NCBI GenBank assembly: GCA_018881555.1
Contig: JACAXG010000012.1
Coordinates: 11,132,181 to 11,196,180 of the forward strand
Length of the DNA: 64,000 nt
Source of the DNA: Amblyornis subalaris
Taxonomy: Eukaryota > Chordata > Aves > Passeriformes > Ptilonorhynchidae
Direction of reading: 5' to 3'
The position numbers and the translations under genes were made by a program. Positions within the stretch are counted from its first letter, which is position 1. Each line of letters starts with the position of its first letter. Under the pieces are notes generated by a model. It did not search any database. It was not told where the DNA came from and worked only from the letters and a program-made list of their open reading frames with translations. Shown here in pieces: positions 51,301 through 64,000 of the stretch.

Positions 51301-54300
51301 AAAGCGTTGACACTTCCAGGGGCTCTCCCAGCATGGAAGAGGGCTGATACTGACAGCGGTGAAGGAGGATACCTGAAGAGAACCACTAGGAATACTTTGG
51401 AAGAAGAAACAATGGGTTAAATTGGCATTATTTCCTGTTCACTGCAGCCAGTGAAACAGAGGCTGAACCAGTGTAATGCCCTTTCTCCTTTGTTACAGTT
51501 GCAGTCACGAGGCTGAGGCACCCGGCTCCAGTTTATGTTAGTCTCTATATAATGTGCTGTCAGTTCTTGCAGCCTTTTCGTTTTTCATTATTTTGATTGG
51601 GAACCTCAGTCCTTCGCCAGAGTAAACATGGTCAGACACAATATTATTCTGCACGTTTCTTATGCCACCTGTCCAAGCTAACAGCACCAAGGTGATTTCA
51701 GAGTAGTTCAGTGGTTAAGGCCCATGCACATGTTTACTTGCTGCCTTTCTGCAGCTGGAGCTGCATTAGTTAGNGGGAGCTGAAATTTGGCCTTTCCTAG
51801 AATGTCACCCTTCTAAAACTGATGTTATTTGCCTCAGCTCAAAAGGTATTTGTTCCAAAGTTTATTTTGTTCTTGGCTTGAACCTAAAACATAGGCCCAG
51901 AATCCTTTCTTGTGTTTCTTTTATATGAAACATTAATAGCTAGTGCCAAAGTTAGATAAACCCTCTGTTCTCATCTCTGAGGTAAAACTGTAACATGGAA
52001 AAATTGTAACCAAGCTTAACTCATAACCTACTCTTCATGCTCCCATACCATGCAGAGGAGCATGGGGGGACCCTGGCTGGTTGAAAATCTGTTCAGTGAG
52101 TAGTTCCTATTGGATACAGACAGATATTGTTCATCGCAATTTCATTTTTCCACAGTTTAGATTTGCTTCTCTCCAGAACATCCATACGAAAAGAACAGAC
52201 CATTCTTGGCTTCCTACAACAGCCAACATTTTTCCAGTGTAAATCTCATTGGGGCAGAGGAGGAATAGAAGCACTTTAACCTCTTTTTTTCATAAGTAAA
52301 ATGCAAAACGCTTCTCCTGGAACAGGTCCAGCTTGGGGAGAAGGGGAGAAGTCCTCCAGAACAGCACAGGAAAGAAATGGCGTTTGGGAAGAAGAATCTT
52401 TCTTTAAGGATGATCCAAAACAATTAGGGACTGTGTCTCTCACATTATGTCCTTTTTTTGGTCACAGTAACGAAATGTGGTGGTTGGGAAAGGGCAAGTA
52501 GTCCAGGAAATTAATAAACATCTTGAATATCAGCAGCAGTTGCCATACCAAGTGCAATATCATGTGTAGCATGCAGGTCACTGTGCTCTTTTGATCTGTT
52601 AATCACAACACTTTCAGCTGATAATTTTGAAAGACATGGGAAATTGTGTTCTTAAAGAAATACTATTAAAAATTTAGTAAGAGGGGGTTGAACACCAAGA
52701 AGAATGGATACTAATGGTGCAGTAATTAAGTAAATCAGAGATTATGAAAGCTAAAGAGAAAATGACATGCTTAAATGGATAGAAAAGGAAACAAACTTCA
52801 AATTTCAATCACCTACAATTTCAGTCATTCCACTTCCCATTTACTCACCTGGGGGGAATGGATAGCAGTTGAGATTTATTTAATGGCACAGTAAGAAACT
52901 GGGCTTCATCTTTCTTCAAATTAGATGTGAATGAGATTATTTCTAACATTTAATTGTAAGAAAGCAGAAGCTTTATTCAGGACTCCAAACAAAAAGACAG
53001 ACTGGAGGTTCCATTTCTAGTGGAAAAAAATTCTGCACCACATTCAAACAGTCTGACTAATTGACATTGTGATTTGGAAAGTCACAGAATGGATTGCTCA
53101 GTAGAAAGGTGATCCCACTGGCACTGTGTTTGTGACCCATTAGCCCCTCAGCCTACAGTGGGATAAACTCACTTTAGCAAGAAAATATACTCAGTGTTTT
53201 ATACACTTGGCTAGAGTTTCCTTCAACATGCTTCCCTCACTCCTTGTTAGAAGCAGGGTCCCTTTCTGTCCTGGGGAACAAACCTCACGTTGATGCAAAT
53301 ATACTGAGAAAGAGTCACATACTCAGACAGCAGCATAGATGCTGCAACCCTCAGACACAAAATAACCCTGTAAAAGGAGCTCATCAGAATTACCTGGGCA
53401 ATAAGTTCATCCTCACATTTCAGATCTGTGTGTGCTGGCATTAAACAGGCTTCAGAAACATGCTCCATCTGCACCTTCTTTCATTCTGTGAGACACTTGT
53501 CAACCTTGGTAATTCAACCTAATTTGAATAATTCCTGCTCTTCCACACTGATAACAGGTTTGCTTAAAGGAAAATTATTTTATAAGCAGAGGAGAAAATC
53601 ACAAGGGCAACTCAACCAGAATACAGTTGATTAAATATAACAAAATAATACCTTGTTATGTTGTAAACAAATGCAATCTGATAGTCACACATCCTTCAAA
53701 TAAAAAAAATCAAAACGACATTGCATATTTTTATATTTACTCCACAGAGGTTTCACAATATTTTCTACTCATTTGGTTTTATCCTTCAATAATGTAATTC
53801 TTATACATTGGAAATCATCCAGTAATGTAGTCACTGTATATAACAGATTATTAAAGACCAGATCTAGTATCAAAGTCTGACTTCTAGGAATTACATCCTT
53901 AAAGGGCAGGAGAATATAAGAAGAATAGAATAGACCATAGAGATAAATGATTATTGTTGAATGAGATACTAATTCTTTTTTTCCTTTAGTCTGATTTTTG
54001 CCACAGATGAGAAGTTCACTGAAAATCAATAGAAATTGTTATTGAACAAACAAATTGCTACCAAATTAAAGAGTAGACTTAGAATAATGTAAAAAAATAT
54101 AAATAATCCAAAATTCATATGTACAATTTTAAATTTTCAAAAATGCAAACTACTTAATAGCCTTGGAATACTACATCAGTAAAATCACATTCTCATACAA
54201 CCTCCTATGTCATCCTGGGCTCCCCTCCCTCTCCAAGTTTCAGAGCTGACAGTTTGATTCTCAAAGTTGTATGTGCCCTCAAAAAAGGCCAGCGCTTTCC

Positions 54301-57300
54301 AAAAACAATTTTAATAAGATCTCTCCACAGTAAAATAAACCAGATCTCCTAATTCCCTTTTCCTCTCTCTTCNTAAACAAGTTCACTTTGAGATGGGATG
54401 AAGTTTTCACTTGAATTAAAACTGCATGAGATGGATCTAATCCTACAGCCTCATCAGTGTCCAAGACATACCCACAGCACTTTGTTTTTCAGCCACACTG
54501 CTTGCACCAAGTGAGGAGGAGCCTCATCACAAACAACTTGGGGCCTGAGAATGTTGTCCAGCAAGGCGAAGGGCTCACAGAAGTTTTGAATTTCAGGCAA
54601 AGTTTCACTTACAGTGTTTATGAAAGGACTATTAAAAACTAGAGTACAGGTAAGATAGATTGCTCTATTAAAGTAACCAACACAGTTTGCAGACTTAACA
54701 GTGGGTGATTACAGAGGGGCAGGATGGCAGTGTTAATACTCATGGCATATCTTTGCATTGTCTATAATAACATTCATCCCAAAGGCCAGCAGCAAGCTTG
54801 CTTTACATACTGAATCCTTGATCTGGAATCGGTTTCACTGCACAAAATGACAGCTTGTGCTGTGTGCTGCTGCCTCTCTATTAACATTTCAGATGGTCCT
54901 CATTCTTCAAGAAAAGAAACCAAAGAGAATTCTCAAATCTAAAGTCACATCAGTAACACTAGCCAGGCTAGGAAAAGACCAAGGTGTGTTAGTATCTCTG
55001 GAAGGGCACAATTATGAGGAAAAAAATGGGGTATTATTCTCCTTGTCAAAACAGTAAGCACTACCTGTGCAAATGCACATACAAACTTAGGTCCTCCAAG
55101 AAAACATGGCAGTACTCCCCTGGAGAAGTAAAAGACCTAGAGAAGATTCAGAAAACTTTCCACCTTTTCACTGAGATATCCATCTCATCAGGGTTATTTC
55201 TAATACACTCCTAGGATAATACAAAGAGCTAGCCAAAAAATACTGTAGAGGATACTTCGTTTTTTGTAGTTGGATATTCTCCTGAATGTCTTTTCTGTGG
55301 GCCTTTGGGCCTCCTTTTTTCCTCATTCTTCTCCAACTTCATTCTCTTTCGACTTAAAATTTAAAACATGGAACACGGGGAACTTTGTCAACTTGCTGAA
55401 GTAAAAAGCATAAATCTTGAGGGTAAGATCCTCAGATGATATAAACGTACCAGAGCTGTAAATCAGGAACCCCCAGTGACGTACCAGGGGCAACTCCTAC
55501 NCTCTCATCTCCTTCCATTTGTTCATGGGGCATAAGGGCTGGCAGGTTTGGGGTTGGGTTTTTTTGGAAACCTATACTGGTCTAATTTAGCTATTTACTT
55601 AATCAGTGACAGCAGATGAACTACGTATGGTAATAGGTGCATAAACAAATGAATTATGGATAGACAATGGCCATCATGTTATTTCTCCTTTTAAAAATTG
55701 ACTTACAGGATACAGACCTGTGGAAAAGCAATTATCAGAACCTCTCAGTGTTTAATAATACATTAAACNCAAGATGGATGCTGCCCCTGGAATATATGTG
55801 AGTGAACAGTAGCACTTTTTCACTTTTTGTTTACAAATAAACTAGAGTGCCAATATCCAAGGGTACACTTGCCAAGTGCCTGTCCAAAGCCATACTGCAT
55901 GAGGTTCTGATTTGGGAAAGAGTTGTAAAGGTGGTCAAGACTTAATTTGCTTAGATTCTTGGGTCTGTCAATGTTTATTCAAAGTCTGTGGAAAAAACAC
56001 ACACTCTTTGTAGATGCTATAACCATCCAGCCAGACCAAAGAACAAGACAGCAGCAGAATTAAGCGCTGGGGATTAGTGTGACAAGTAACAACCTTCAAA
56101 GCAGAGATTTCACTACCTACAGGCTACAGCACAGCAAGAAAAACCTTGCTCTTGACTTCATGGCTCACATGACTAGTCATTTTTAGTGCCCTGCTGAAAT
56201 TAATTTTCCTTGCAAAAGAAATATTTTTATTTCCTATTTGCTATATTTGCTTATAGTTATTTATTTCTTTTGAACTTTAAAACGCAATTCCACTAATCAC
56301 ACAGTTACTCACTTTGAGAGAAGGAAATTGTTATAACATTTGTTCATATTTATTGTTATGCCAAGGATTTTATAATCACTGCGGTAGTCACCATCAACCA
56401 TATTATAGTATACAATTTTTTTCCTCAGTGCTTGACATCGCTGATTAATAAAGTTAAATGGTTGTAGATGGCCTCTAATTTCCCAGCCTGAGCCTGGGTT
56501 TCCTTTGCATGCATCAGTGTATTCTATCTAAATCTTCCTGCTCCTCATCCTCTTGCCTGTAGGAGACAGAAGCTGTGAGCAGCAGAAAGACCATGTTACC
56601 TAGTAACATGTACGTTCCCAAACTGCATTCCTAATCGTGTTGTGAGGATTTTTCCTGGCAGATATGCAATTACTGCTCGTTCACATGGTCTCCTCTCACG
56701 CAGAGCAGGAGACCTCACCTTTGGTAGCTATTTCCTTCTGACCAGAGTTGCTGACTAGTAACATCCTCCTTTTCACTGAACACCCTGCAGTGTCACATGA
56801 TGAAACCCAATACATTCTCACAATTTCCTACTGCATGTTGATTAAAACCCCTAGTCAAATATCTTAAAGCAAAACACATTAACAGTCACATTTATTCAGG
56901 TTTAGTTAGTGACGTCCTTTTGTACAGCTCTAAATGTTTGCTTTGCTTTTCATGCTTCTCTGCACTTAAACGACAACTTGGCTTCTTCTGACACACCTCA
57001 GGATCTCAGAGTAGTAAGCTTTCACGAGGTGCTGCTAGATATATAAATTATGTTCTTGATTTCTGTTTGTCTAGAAGACCACTTGTGTCATGCATAAAGG
57101 CTGAAGGAACAATTTGATTGGTACTTTGCATTCTCAGTCAAGTTAATTATCATTAAGACACAGCCTTTTTGTTGCTCTAGAGATCAGGAACAAGTAGACC
57201 ATCTGTTCCAATTTGAAAATAAATACAGAACATTTTAGAGTGTATTATTTTATATGGCCTGTACTTCATTGTGCTTTTGGAATCTTGAAGTCTTAAGAAA

Positions 57301-60300
57301 AAAAGGGAATATTTCTGTGAGATTCACAGGCAAAAAAATAACACTAACCCCCAGCCTTATTAGTGGGTGTCCTGTGACTCTACAGTCCACAGCAATACCA
57401 TTTTTTCCCCAGAACAGTCCCCAGCACGTGCCTGTTTATTTTAGTTGGAAGAAAACTTGGAGCATATCTCCATAGCTGTATGATCAAGTTCCAGGTTCAG
57501 TTACATTCTGCCTGTCAACTGTTCTTAACTCTTTTAGGCAGCTTTCTTTGCCTGAGGGGGGTCATGTTTAAACTTGTTTGGAGGTGACCTATTTGTCCAG
57601 ATTCAGCAGACTCAAAACAGCCATTAATGAGTCCTGAAAATCAGGAAAGCAAGGACATTTTCCCAACAGGTTCCTACAGGAACTTGTGTATGAAAATAGC
57701 TGAGGCAAGAAGAGTTTGGCATCAATGTGAGTTGAAGGTAAGATCTATCTAAAGAACTTAAAATTGTGATCTTTTATTCAAGAAATTATATCGAATATGA
57801 GAACACCTTTTGACTACAAAGATTCCTTCCCAGGTAATAGCAGGATAATTTCAGTCTTTGTCCAAAATCTTTTAATGGATTGTATTGGCAGAGCTTAAAC
57901 TAGCATTACTAATACTATGTGTATTTATAAATGTTAGTGTTGACTTTAATTCCACTCTCCCAGCACACCATTCCTTTTTTCCCCTGGATGGAGACTACTT
58001 GCAACACATTGGGCTATGTGTTATCTTCTTGTAGTTCCCAACTCCCACACTAAAACCCTCCAGGTAAAGGATTTTTTTTTTTGTTTGTTTGCTTGTTCTC
58101 TGGGACAAAGCAGTGTGGGGAGCCTTCTCTGTCACTAAATGATGTTATTTAACCAGAGTTTATCACTCCTAACTACCAGAACACCAAAGGACAACTTAAG
58201 GGGAAAAAAATGAAATACCAAACCCATGGGAGAAGTGATGGATTATTCCGAATGTTTTGTATCCCAGATAGATCCACACAACCTGCCAGCTTTTCCAGGG
58301 CACATCTGAAGACTGTGAGGATGGATGGTAACAGGTTTTCACAACACAGGGTACAGGGAAAAGAAATATCACAAGTAGGAAAAAAACCACCTCTCTTCAA
58401 TGACAAATGACCCAATTTGTTCCTCCCCAGTAACTGTGGCAACTTGGTACAGCTTTGCAAATCTCTGTCACGGCTGCTATGAATTGGTTACATTCAATGG
58501 ATCCTCACTTTTCTTAATGCAAGGCATGGCAAATTGCCTGTAAGTAGTTTTGGGTCAGGTACACCAATTTTCGGTTTGAAGTTGCAATTATTTTTTCCAG
58601 CTTCCACTTACTCTCACACAGCCTTTGCTCAGCTTGAAGAGAGTCGGCATATATAATAATTTGCATTGCAAGGAATGTGATACAGCAATTAGAGAGGATG
58701 AACATTTTGGATCAGATTCCTTTCAGTTTGATTCTTTTATGATACTTTTACTGTGGTTCTCCAGATCACACCCTCAGCTCCCTGCATTTTTTAGAACCTG
58801 GGCAGCCTTTCAATTGTCTGACCTTTCAGTAAGCCATGTTTTCTCCACATACTAAAATTGAATATAATTTTACTTTGTTCAGTATTAATAAACTGTAAAC
58901 AACATCATTGCCTATTCTTGGCAAAGTGCCTGAATTAAATAGCTTTCTTAATGTATCTTCTATCTTTATTAGAGCTATTTAAAAGCAATATGCCAAGCAT
59001 GCTGATGATAAAAAGACCATTTTTCATTCATCTGTTTTCTTTTAAGCTCTCTGTATTCCCCGTGAATATTTTCCTCAGCATAAGCAGTTGCCAATATGAA
59101 CCTTTGCACTTAAAATACATAAATTACTACCTAGCTTTACAAAGAAACTGCTATTTTCCTGAGCAAGATGGTCAACTCCTCTTAAGATGGTAAAAGCCAC
59201 ATCTATCCCCACGCTAGTGAAAAATACCCAGCTGGACAACTGATGCAACAGAAGTTTTGTTTGAACTGCTTCTACAGGTCTGATCACTTACAGAAAATAT
59301 CAGTTATTATTCGTATAGTTGCCCAGGAGAATATTTTTTGTTAAGTGAACAGATGTTAGTTAGAAAACTTGGAAGAAACTAATATCAAACCTTTGTATTA
59401 ACTTAATGTTCACTATAAAACCAGAGAGCAGTAATCAGTAACAATCCATAACCAATGGTTAAGTTCATTTATTACAAATCTGTAATGAGCTGACACATTT
59501 GATTAGTCAAGTCCTGAATCTTATATCTTGTGGATGTTTTCACTTGAACTCTGAACCTTCTGCTGCCAGTTTCTCCTGTTTGAATCTAGTAGGTAGCACT
59601 TACTACTTAGGCAGTACTCTCATTTCAAAATTTAAACAAAAATGCTCAGGATTAAAAAAAGAATTCCAAAAGAATTCTGCTTGGCTATACTAAAAGTATC
59701 ACACTATACCATAGTTAATACCCTGACTGAAGTTTATTTATGAAGTCTCCATGTAACTGAGAATCCACACCAAGACAGCGTGCCATGAGTAAATGTTGGG
59801 GGACCTACTCAATCTTCTTGCTACGTTTAAGCCTGCCACTGATTTGAAACAAGAGAGATTCAGTTCTGAAGCAGAGAAGCCCCTTTTCCCACTCAAGTTA
59901 ACAGAATTATGTCGGGAGGGAGTTTTCTTTTATATTTTTAACCAATATTTTGAACTCAGTTGCCAAGTTTGTATCTTGAAGGAGAAAGAAAGATTGACAA
60001 AAATTAAGACAAATGACTGGAAAATATTCTGTCTAAAGAATAAAAGATGTCCCCTTCCCAGTTTTAGAAGGCTATACAAAAAAAATCTCAAACCAACAAA
60101 CACCAACCATCAATCTGGAGCCCAACAATGTAAACTCTGAAGAACAAAAATATAATTTCGACCCTTTTACATCAGTAGAGGGAAAACCTTTCTGAAAATC
60201 TGGAAGCACTTCAGTGCTTAAGAGCTCAAACTCTGGGTTTTCAGGTGGCAGCTTGGGAAGACCTGAGGCTGATTGTGCAGCATGTGGAATGCACTGGAGA

Positions 60301-63300
60301 CAGGCAGGGCTCTTCCTGCAGTGCAGTCACATTGTTAAGCAATGAAATACTTATTTGCATCTTTACCCAGTAAAATTTCATATAAATATAGGTGCTGATA
60401 ATGTAACATTATTTATGGATAACAGCTGTCATATTCCCCAGCTGTTTGCTTGTTGTCTGCTATAACATATGTTAATTTAAACTTTCACCAAATGTCATGG
60501 ATTGTTTGCAGTCCTCCAGCTGCAGCTTGGCAAATTTTTCCTTTAGGTTTCTGTTGGCTCTGGAAGTGATTACATAGACAACCCATAACAACATAAACAA
60601 GTCTTGTGTGGCTGCTGAGCTGTTCGTTAACTCGGCTAAGTGAATGTTCGCTGGAACAAGCAAAACAGGGGTATAAAGTATCACACTTATTTTCATTTTT
60701 TTGAGGTATAGTTGCATGCTATCAGTAGAGAAAATGCAGGGGACACTGGAGTCAAAGAAATCTTTAAGAAAAAAAAATGCATCATGCACAACACATTTTT
60801 ATTTCCGCTATGGTCCTAAATTAAAAGAAAAATTAATCTATATTTTTAGATAAATTGTATTCCAAACAGAATGTCAAAAGTGAGGTCTTGAGGTTACAAA
60901 AGGCTGCTACAAAAATTTGATTAACTTAACGTAGCAGGTCTGGGTGACAAACTTTGCAATCTATAAAAGGTTTCCATATAACATGAAGAAAAAAATAGAC
61001 CAAGCTAAATATCACAGTCTCTGCACAACTTCTAATGCACTGCATTGCACAGTAGGAAAAAACCGACCAGACAGCAATGAATAGTCTAAAGCAGAAAACT
61101 GAAGGTGGAGAAGAAAACAGCAAGAAGGATTGACAGGANTTGTCAGGCATCTTGGGTTTCTTTCTCATGGGAAACTTTCAATCAGAATAAATACCATCTA
61201 AATCCTGAAAACAAAGGCTGGTACAGAGGGGAGGCTCTGGTTTCCTGTACAACAGCTTTTGCCATCCCTGCTCTACTCTGCTGCCTCCTCCACAGTGGGA
61301 CACTGGCATTTCTCTGAAATGTGCAAACAGTAAAACACCTCCTGCTTTCAGAAATGATATTTAAATTACACTAAAGGTCAGCCTTGGCAGGCAGAACAAC
61401 TTATATCTGCTTTTCAGAGCAGGGTAAGGATCAATACACAGAAATAGAACTTACGCTCACGCAAATGTACAAATGATAAGATGATGCCAGCAAGCACAAT
61501 ACAAATATTGATCAATTTAAATATGAGAGTAAGCAGAAAAGCAGAAAACATCATCTGTGGTGACAAACTGACAAAGAGGCTGGCAGCAAATAAAATGGAT
61601 GGTGAGATGGGAAATCATTCTTTTTCTTATTATTTATTTTTCCTTAACTCTACTTGGTATTACCTCTCTGCTTTTCATCCTGTTTTCAAATCACATTTTA
61701 AATTTAGCACAGAACAACTTCTCAAAATATAGAATATGCTTTAGATTATTATGATGCAGAGCCTCTATAGAAGTAAAGGGTAGCAGAGAAACAGAATTCC
61801 TATATCAATTATACAAGAATCAATGTGTTTTCTGTAAAAATAAGAAAGTTGAAGATCAAAGTTGCCTTGTGCTGTGGTACAATTTGCCATAGCCTGGCAT
61901 TACTTATTTTAACCAATACCTGTAAAAAAAAAAGATAGCTAATACAGGCATAGGAGGCTTCCATTTCAATCAATGCACTTATATGTGCAACAGAACCCCA
62001 AGTTTTTCCTGTACAGGTTGCTTTGTGTCACTGACAGAGTTACAGGACCAGCCTGTGGGACTAGCTGTGGAAAGCACTGTGTCTGCATTACACCCAGGGA
62101 ACGAACATTCCCCACTCTCTCACTTCAGCCTGGGACATTCCTTCCTTCACTCACTAAAGTATTACAGCACATTTTATATTTTCCGCAGTAAGAATGTTTG
62201 CCCCAAATAACTCAATGGTGATAAGAGAGAGGATTGTTATCCCCCCACATCTCTCTTGCAGACCTCTCCTACAAGAAGAGTTCTACAAGCTACTGAACTG
62301 CTCTAAGGCACAACCCTTCCCTTCAGCACCTTATCAGAGACTGGAGCACTTAATCCTTCTTTTCAGCAGCACTCCTCTGACAAAAGTTGCTGAATTAGAA
62401 AAGGCTTTAGCTTGTTAATATTCTGCCAACTGACACAAAAATTAAATTTCACCCAGTTGAATAAGTCTCATTTAGGGCCATTTACTATTTTTTTTTAAAG
62501 GCTCAATTGCACCATCACAGTTAAATGCAACATCTTATCTCTGATAGTCACCATTTTCTTAATATTGACTTAATCCCTGAACACAAAGTTTAAAGGAATG
62601 GATATTACTCAAGACTGATTCCACAAAATGATGGTGCGGGAAACTCATTACAAAGTATCTTTTTTTTTTCTTTGTTTTTAATCCTTCAATCCTGAAAACC
62701 AATTCTGCTGAAACGCCATCTTAACCTTCCTCTAGAAGCTTTAGGTCTCAGATTATCTAGGGTGTATTTTGGCTTTAAAAGGCTGTTCTGCACTGTGGCA
62801 CACACAGAATGCTGTGATTTTGCATGTTCAAATCCTCTCTTTAAACTCAATATACCATTTCCTCGAGAATCTGAGGACCTTTTCCAACACCTTGCTCTTA
62901 TTTTACAAGGAGATGTGTATGTGGAAAGACCCCAGAAGACTTTGGATCAAATACAGAAGGCACATAGCTTCACTGTGGTGAAAGGTGGTAGAGTATGTGG
63001 TAGTTGCTTTGAATTTATCTTCCTCACAGCTTTTCAACAGCACAGTATTAGATGGGTTGATGTTAAGTTACTGCCTACATGAAGCAGTGAGGTGATGTGT
63101 AACCATCTCTTCCTTAAAGCCATGATCCACACTTTGAAGTGTAAAGTAAAGCTGCAAATTGCCTCCAAAGTTGCCATTTTCAAAATTTAACACCTGAATT
63201 TCCCATTACTTAGAGCAGCTGGGGACAAAAATTCTAGAAAACTCTAAGTAGTATTTGAAGCTTCTTTTCTTACATGTTGAGACTTTCAAGACAAATATCA

Positions 63301-64000
63301 AAAAAATAAGAAAATGAGACATATTACATCCCATTTCACGCCATTTGCTTCTGCTTCAAAGTTGAGCTTTGTGTTCTCAATTTCTCAATTAATGTCCATA
63401 ATAAAAATACTGCAAGTAGAACAAAGAGTCTAACTGAAAATGAGGTGCAGCTTATGACTTCACTCAAAGGTGACTTCTCCCTGCAGACACAGTTAATTTA
63501 GACTGAATCTGAGGAACTTGTTTGCTCCCAGAGAAGCATCCCTTAAGATGTAAAGCCTTCTTTCCAGATTATGCAGGTCCCATGTTATAGCACCCTTTAC
63601 CAAACACAGGGAGAAATGTCATATTTTGTTGATACAATCAGTAATGGATAGAGCTGAAGGACAAGAAAGAGTGTGCTTCCACTAGTACCCACAACAGAAC
63701 TCTGTGCGACCCTCACAAAACAATCCAAACCTTGATAGTGCTCCTGTTAGAGGTTCAGACATATTTTAAGTAATATGTAAAAACTTAATGGAATTCTTTA
63801 ATATTAAGCTGCTTATCAGAGGAACTTTGATATTCTTGTATTGTGCTTGTATATAAATTATTTCGATAAATTATTCCAATAAAGTGTTTATTTTCAAATA
63901 GATGATGCTAAAAGCACCTAAGTAACCACAGTGTATCTTTAAGGCTGCAGAATATGTTATGGGTTTCAGAAAAATGCCGTAACTACAGACTTGTTCTAAA
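48373..64000. other. Gene-free unique sequence to the right end
   Basis: No supported gene or recognisable transposon in this 15.6-kb stretch. It is AT-rich single-copy DNA; the longest open frames are about 115 codons (59,793-60,140, +) and 106 codons (62,762-63,082, +) with no recognisable domain. A T run followed by TTTG units lies at about 58,071-58,090. Single N characters occur at 51,774, 54,373, 55,501, 55,769 and 61,139. The absence of repeats over such a length is normal for a repeat-poor bird genome. Confidence 0.6.

Overview
The window is vertebrate nuclear DNA, most likely from a bird and probably a songbird. The evidence is three CR1 LINE fragments with the avian-type 3' end and reverse-transcriptase coding remnants, three solo LTRs that look like avian endogenous retroviruses (one with a perfect 5-bp target-site duplication), no mammalian-type SINEs, and moderately AT-rich single-copy sequence. 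No bacterial, phage or CRISPR-like feature is present. I found no protein-coding gene I can support. The open frames are short, often overlap on both strands, and match no family I recognise. The window is best read as a gene desert or the inside of a very large intron.

Layout: 1-3,540 is AT-rich unique DNA. A compact CpG island (about 3,540-4,250) with GC boxes and an ETS-type site is the only promoter-like element. Three solo LTRs follow, all on the + strand: 9,628-10,830, 11,446-12,079 (flanked by CTATT) and about 21,823-22,406 (still CpG-rich, so probably young). Around 17.9-18.9 kb and 23.4-24.2 kb are AT-rich unique segments that could be conserved regulatory elements, which is inference from composition only. 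A broken CR1 copy lies at about 27,420-28,472 (+). Two further CR1 pieces face each other at 46,763-47,358 (-) and 48,140-48,372 (+).

The most unexpected local structure is an exact 146-bp duplication (35,484-35,629 and 40,034-40,179). It is direct, 4,550 bp apart, and carries a strong splice-acceptor-like pyrimidine tract. The rest of the 64 kb is non-repetitive sequence with scattered simple repeats. Single N characters are far denser in the first 20 kb (about 45) than in the remaining 44 kb (about 12), which looks like an assembly or consensus property.

I saw no gene system acting together and no convincing new biological system. The CpG island and the 146-bp duplication are the observations most worth following up.
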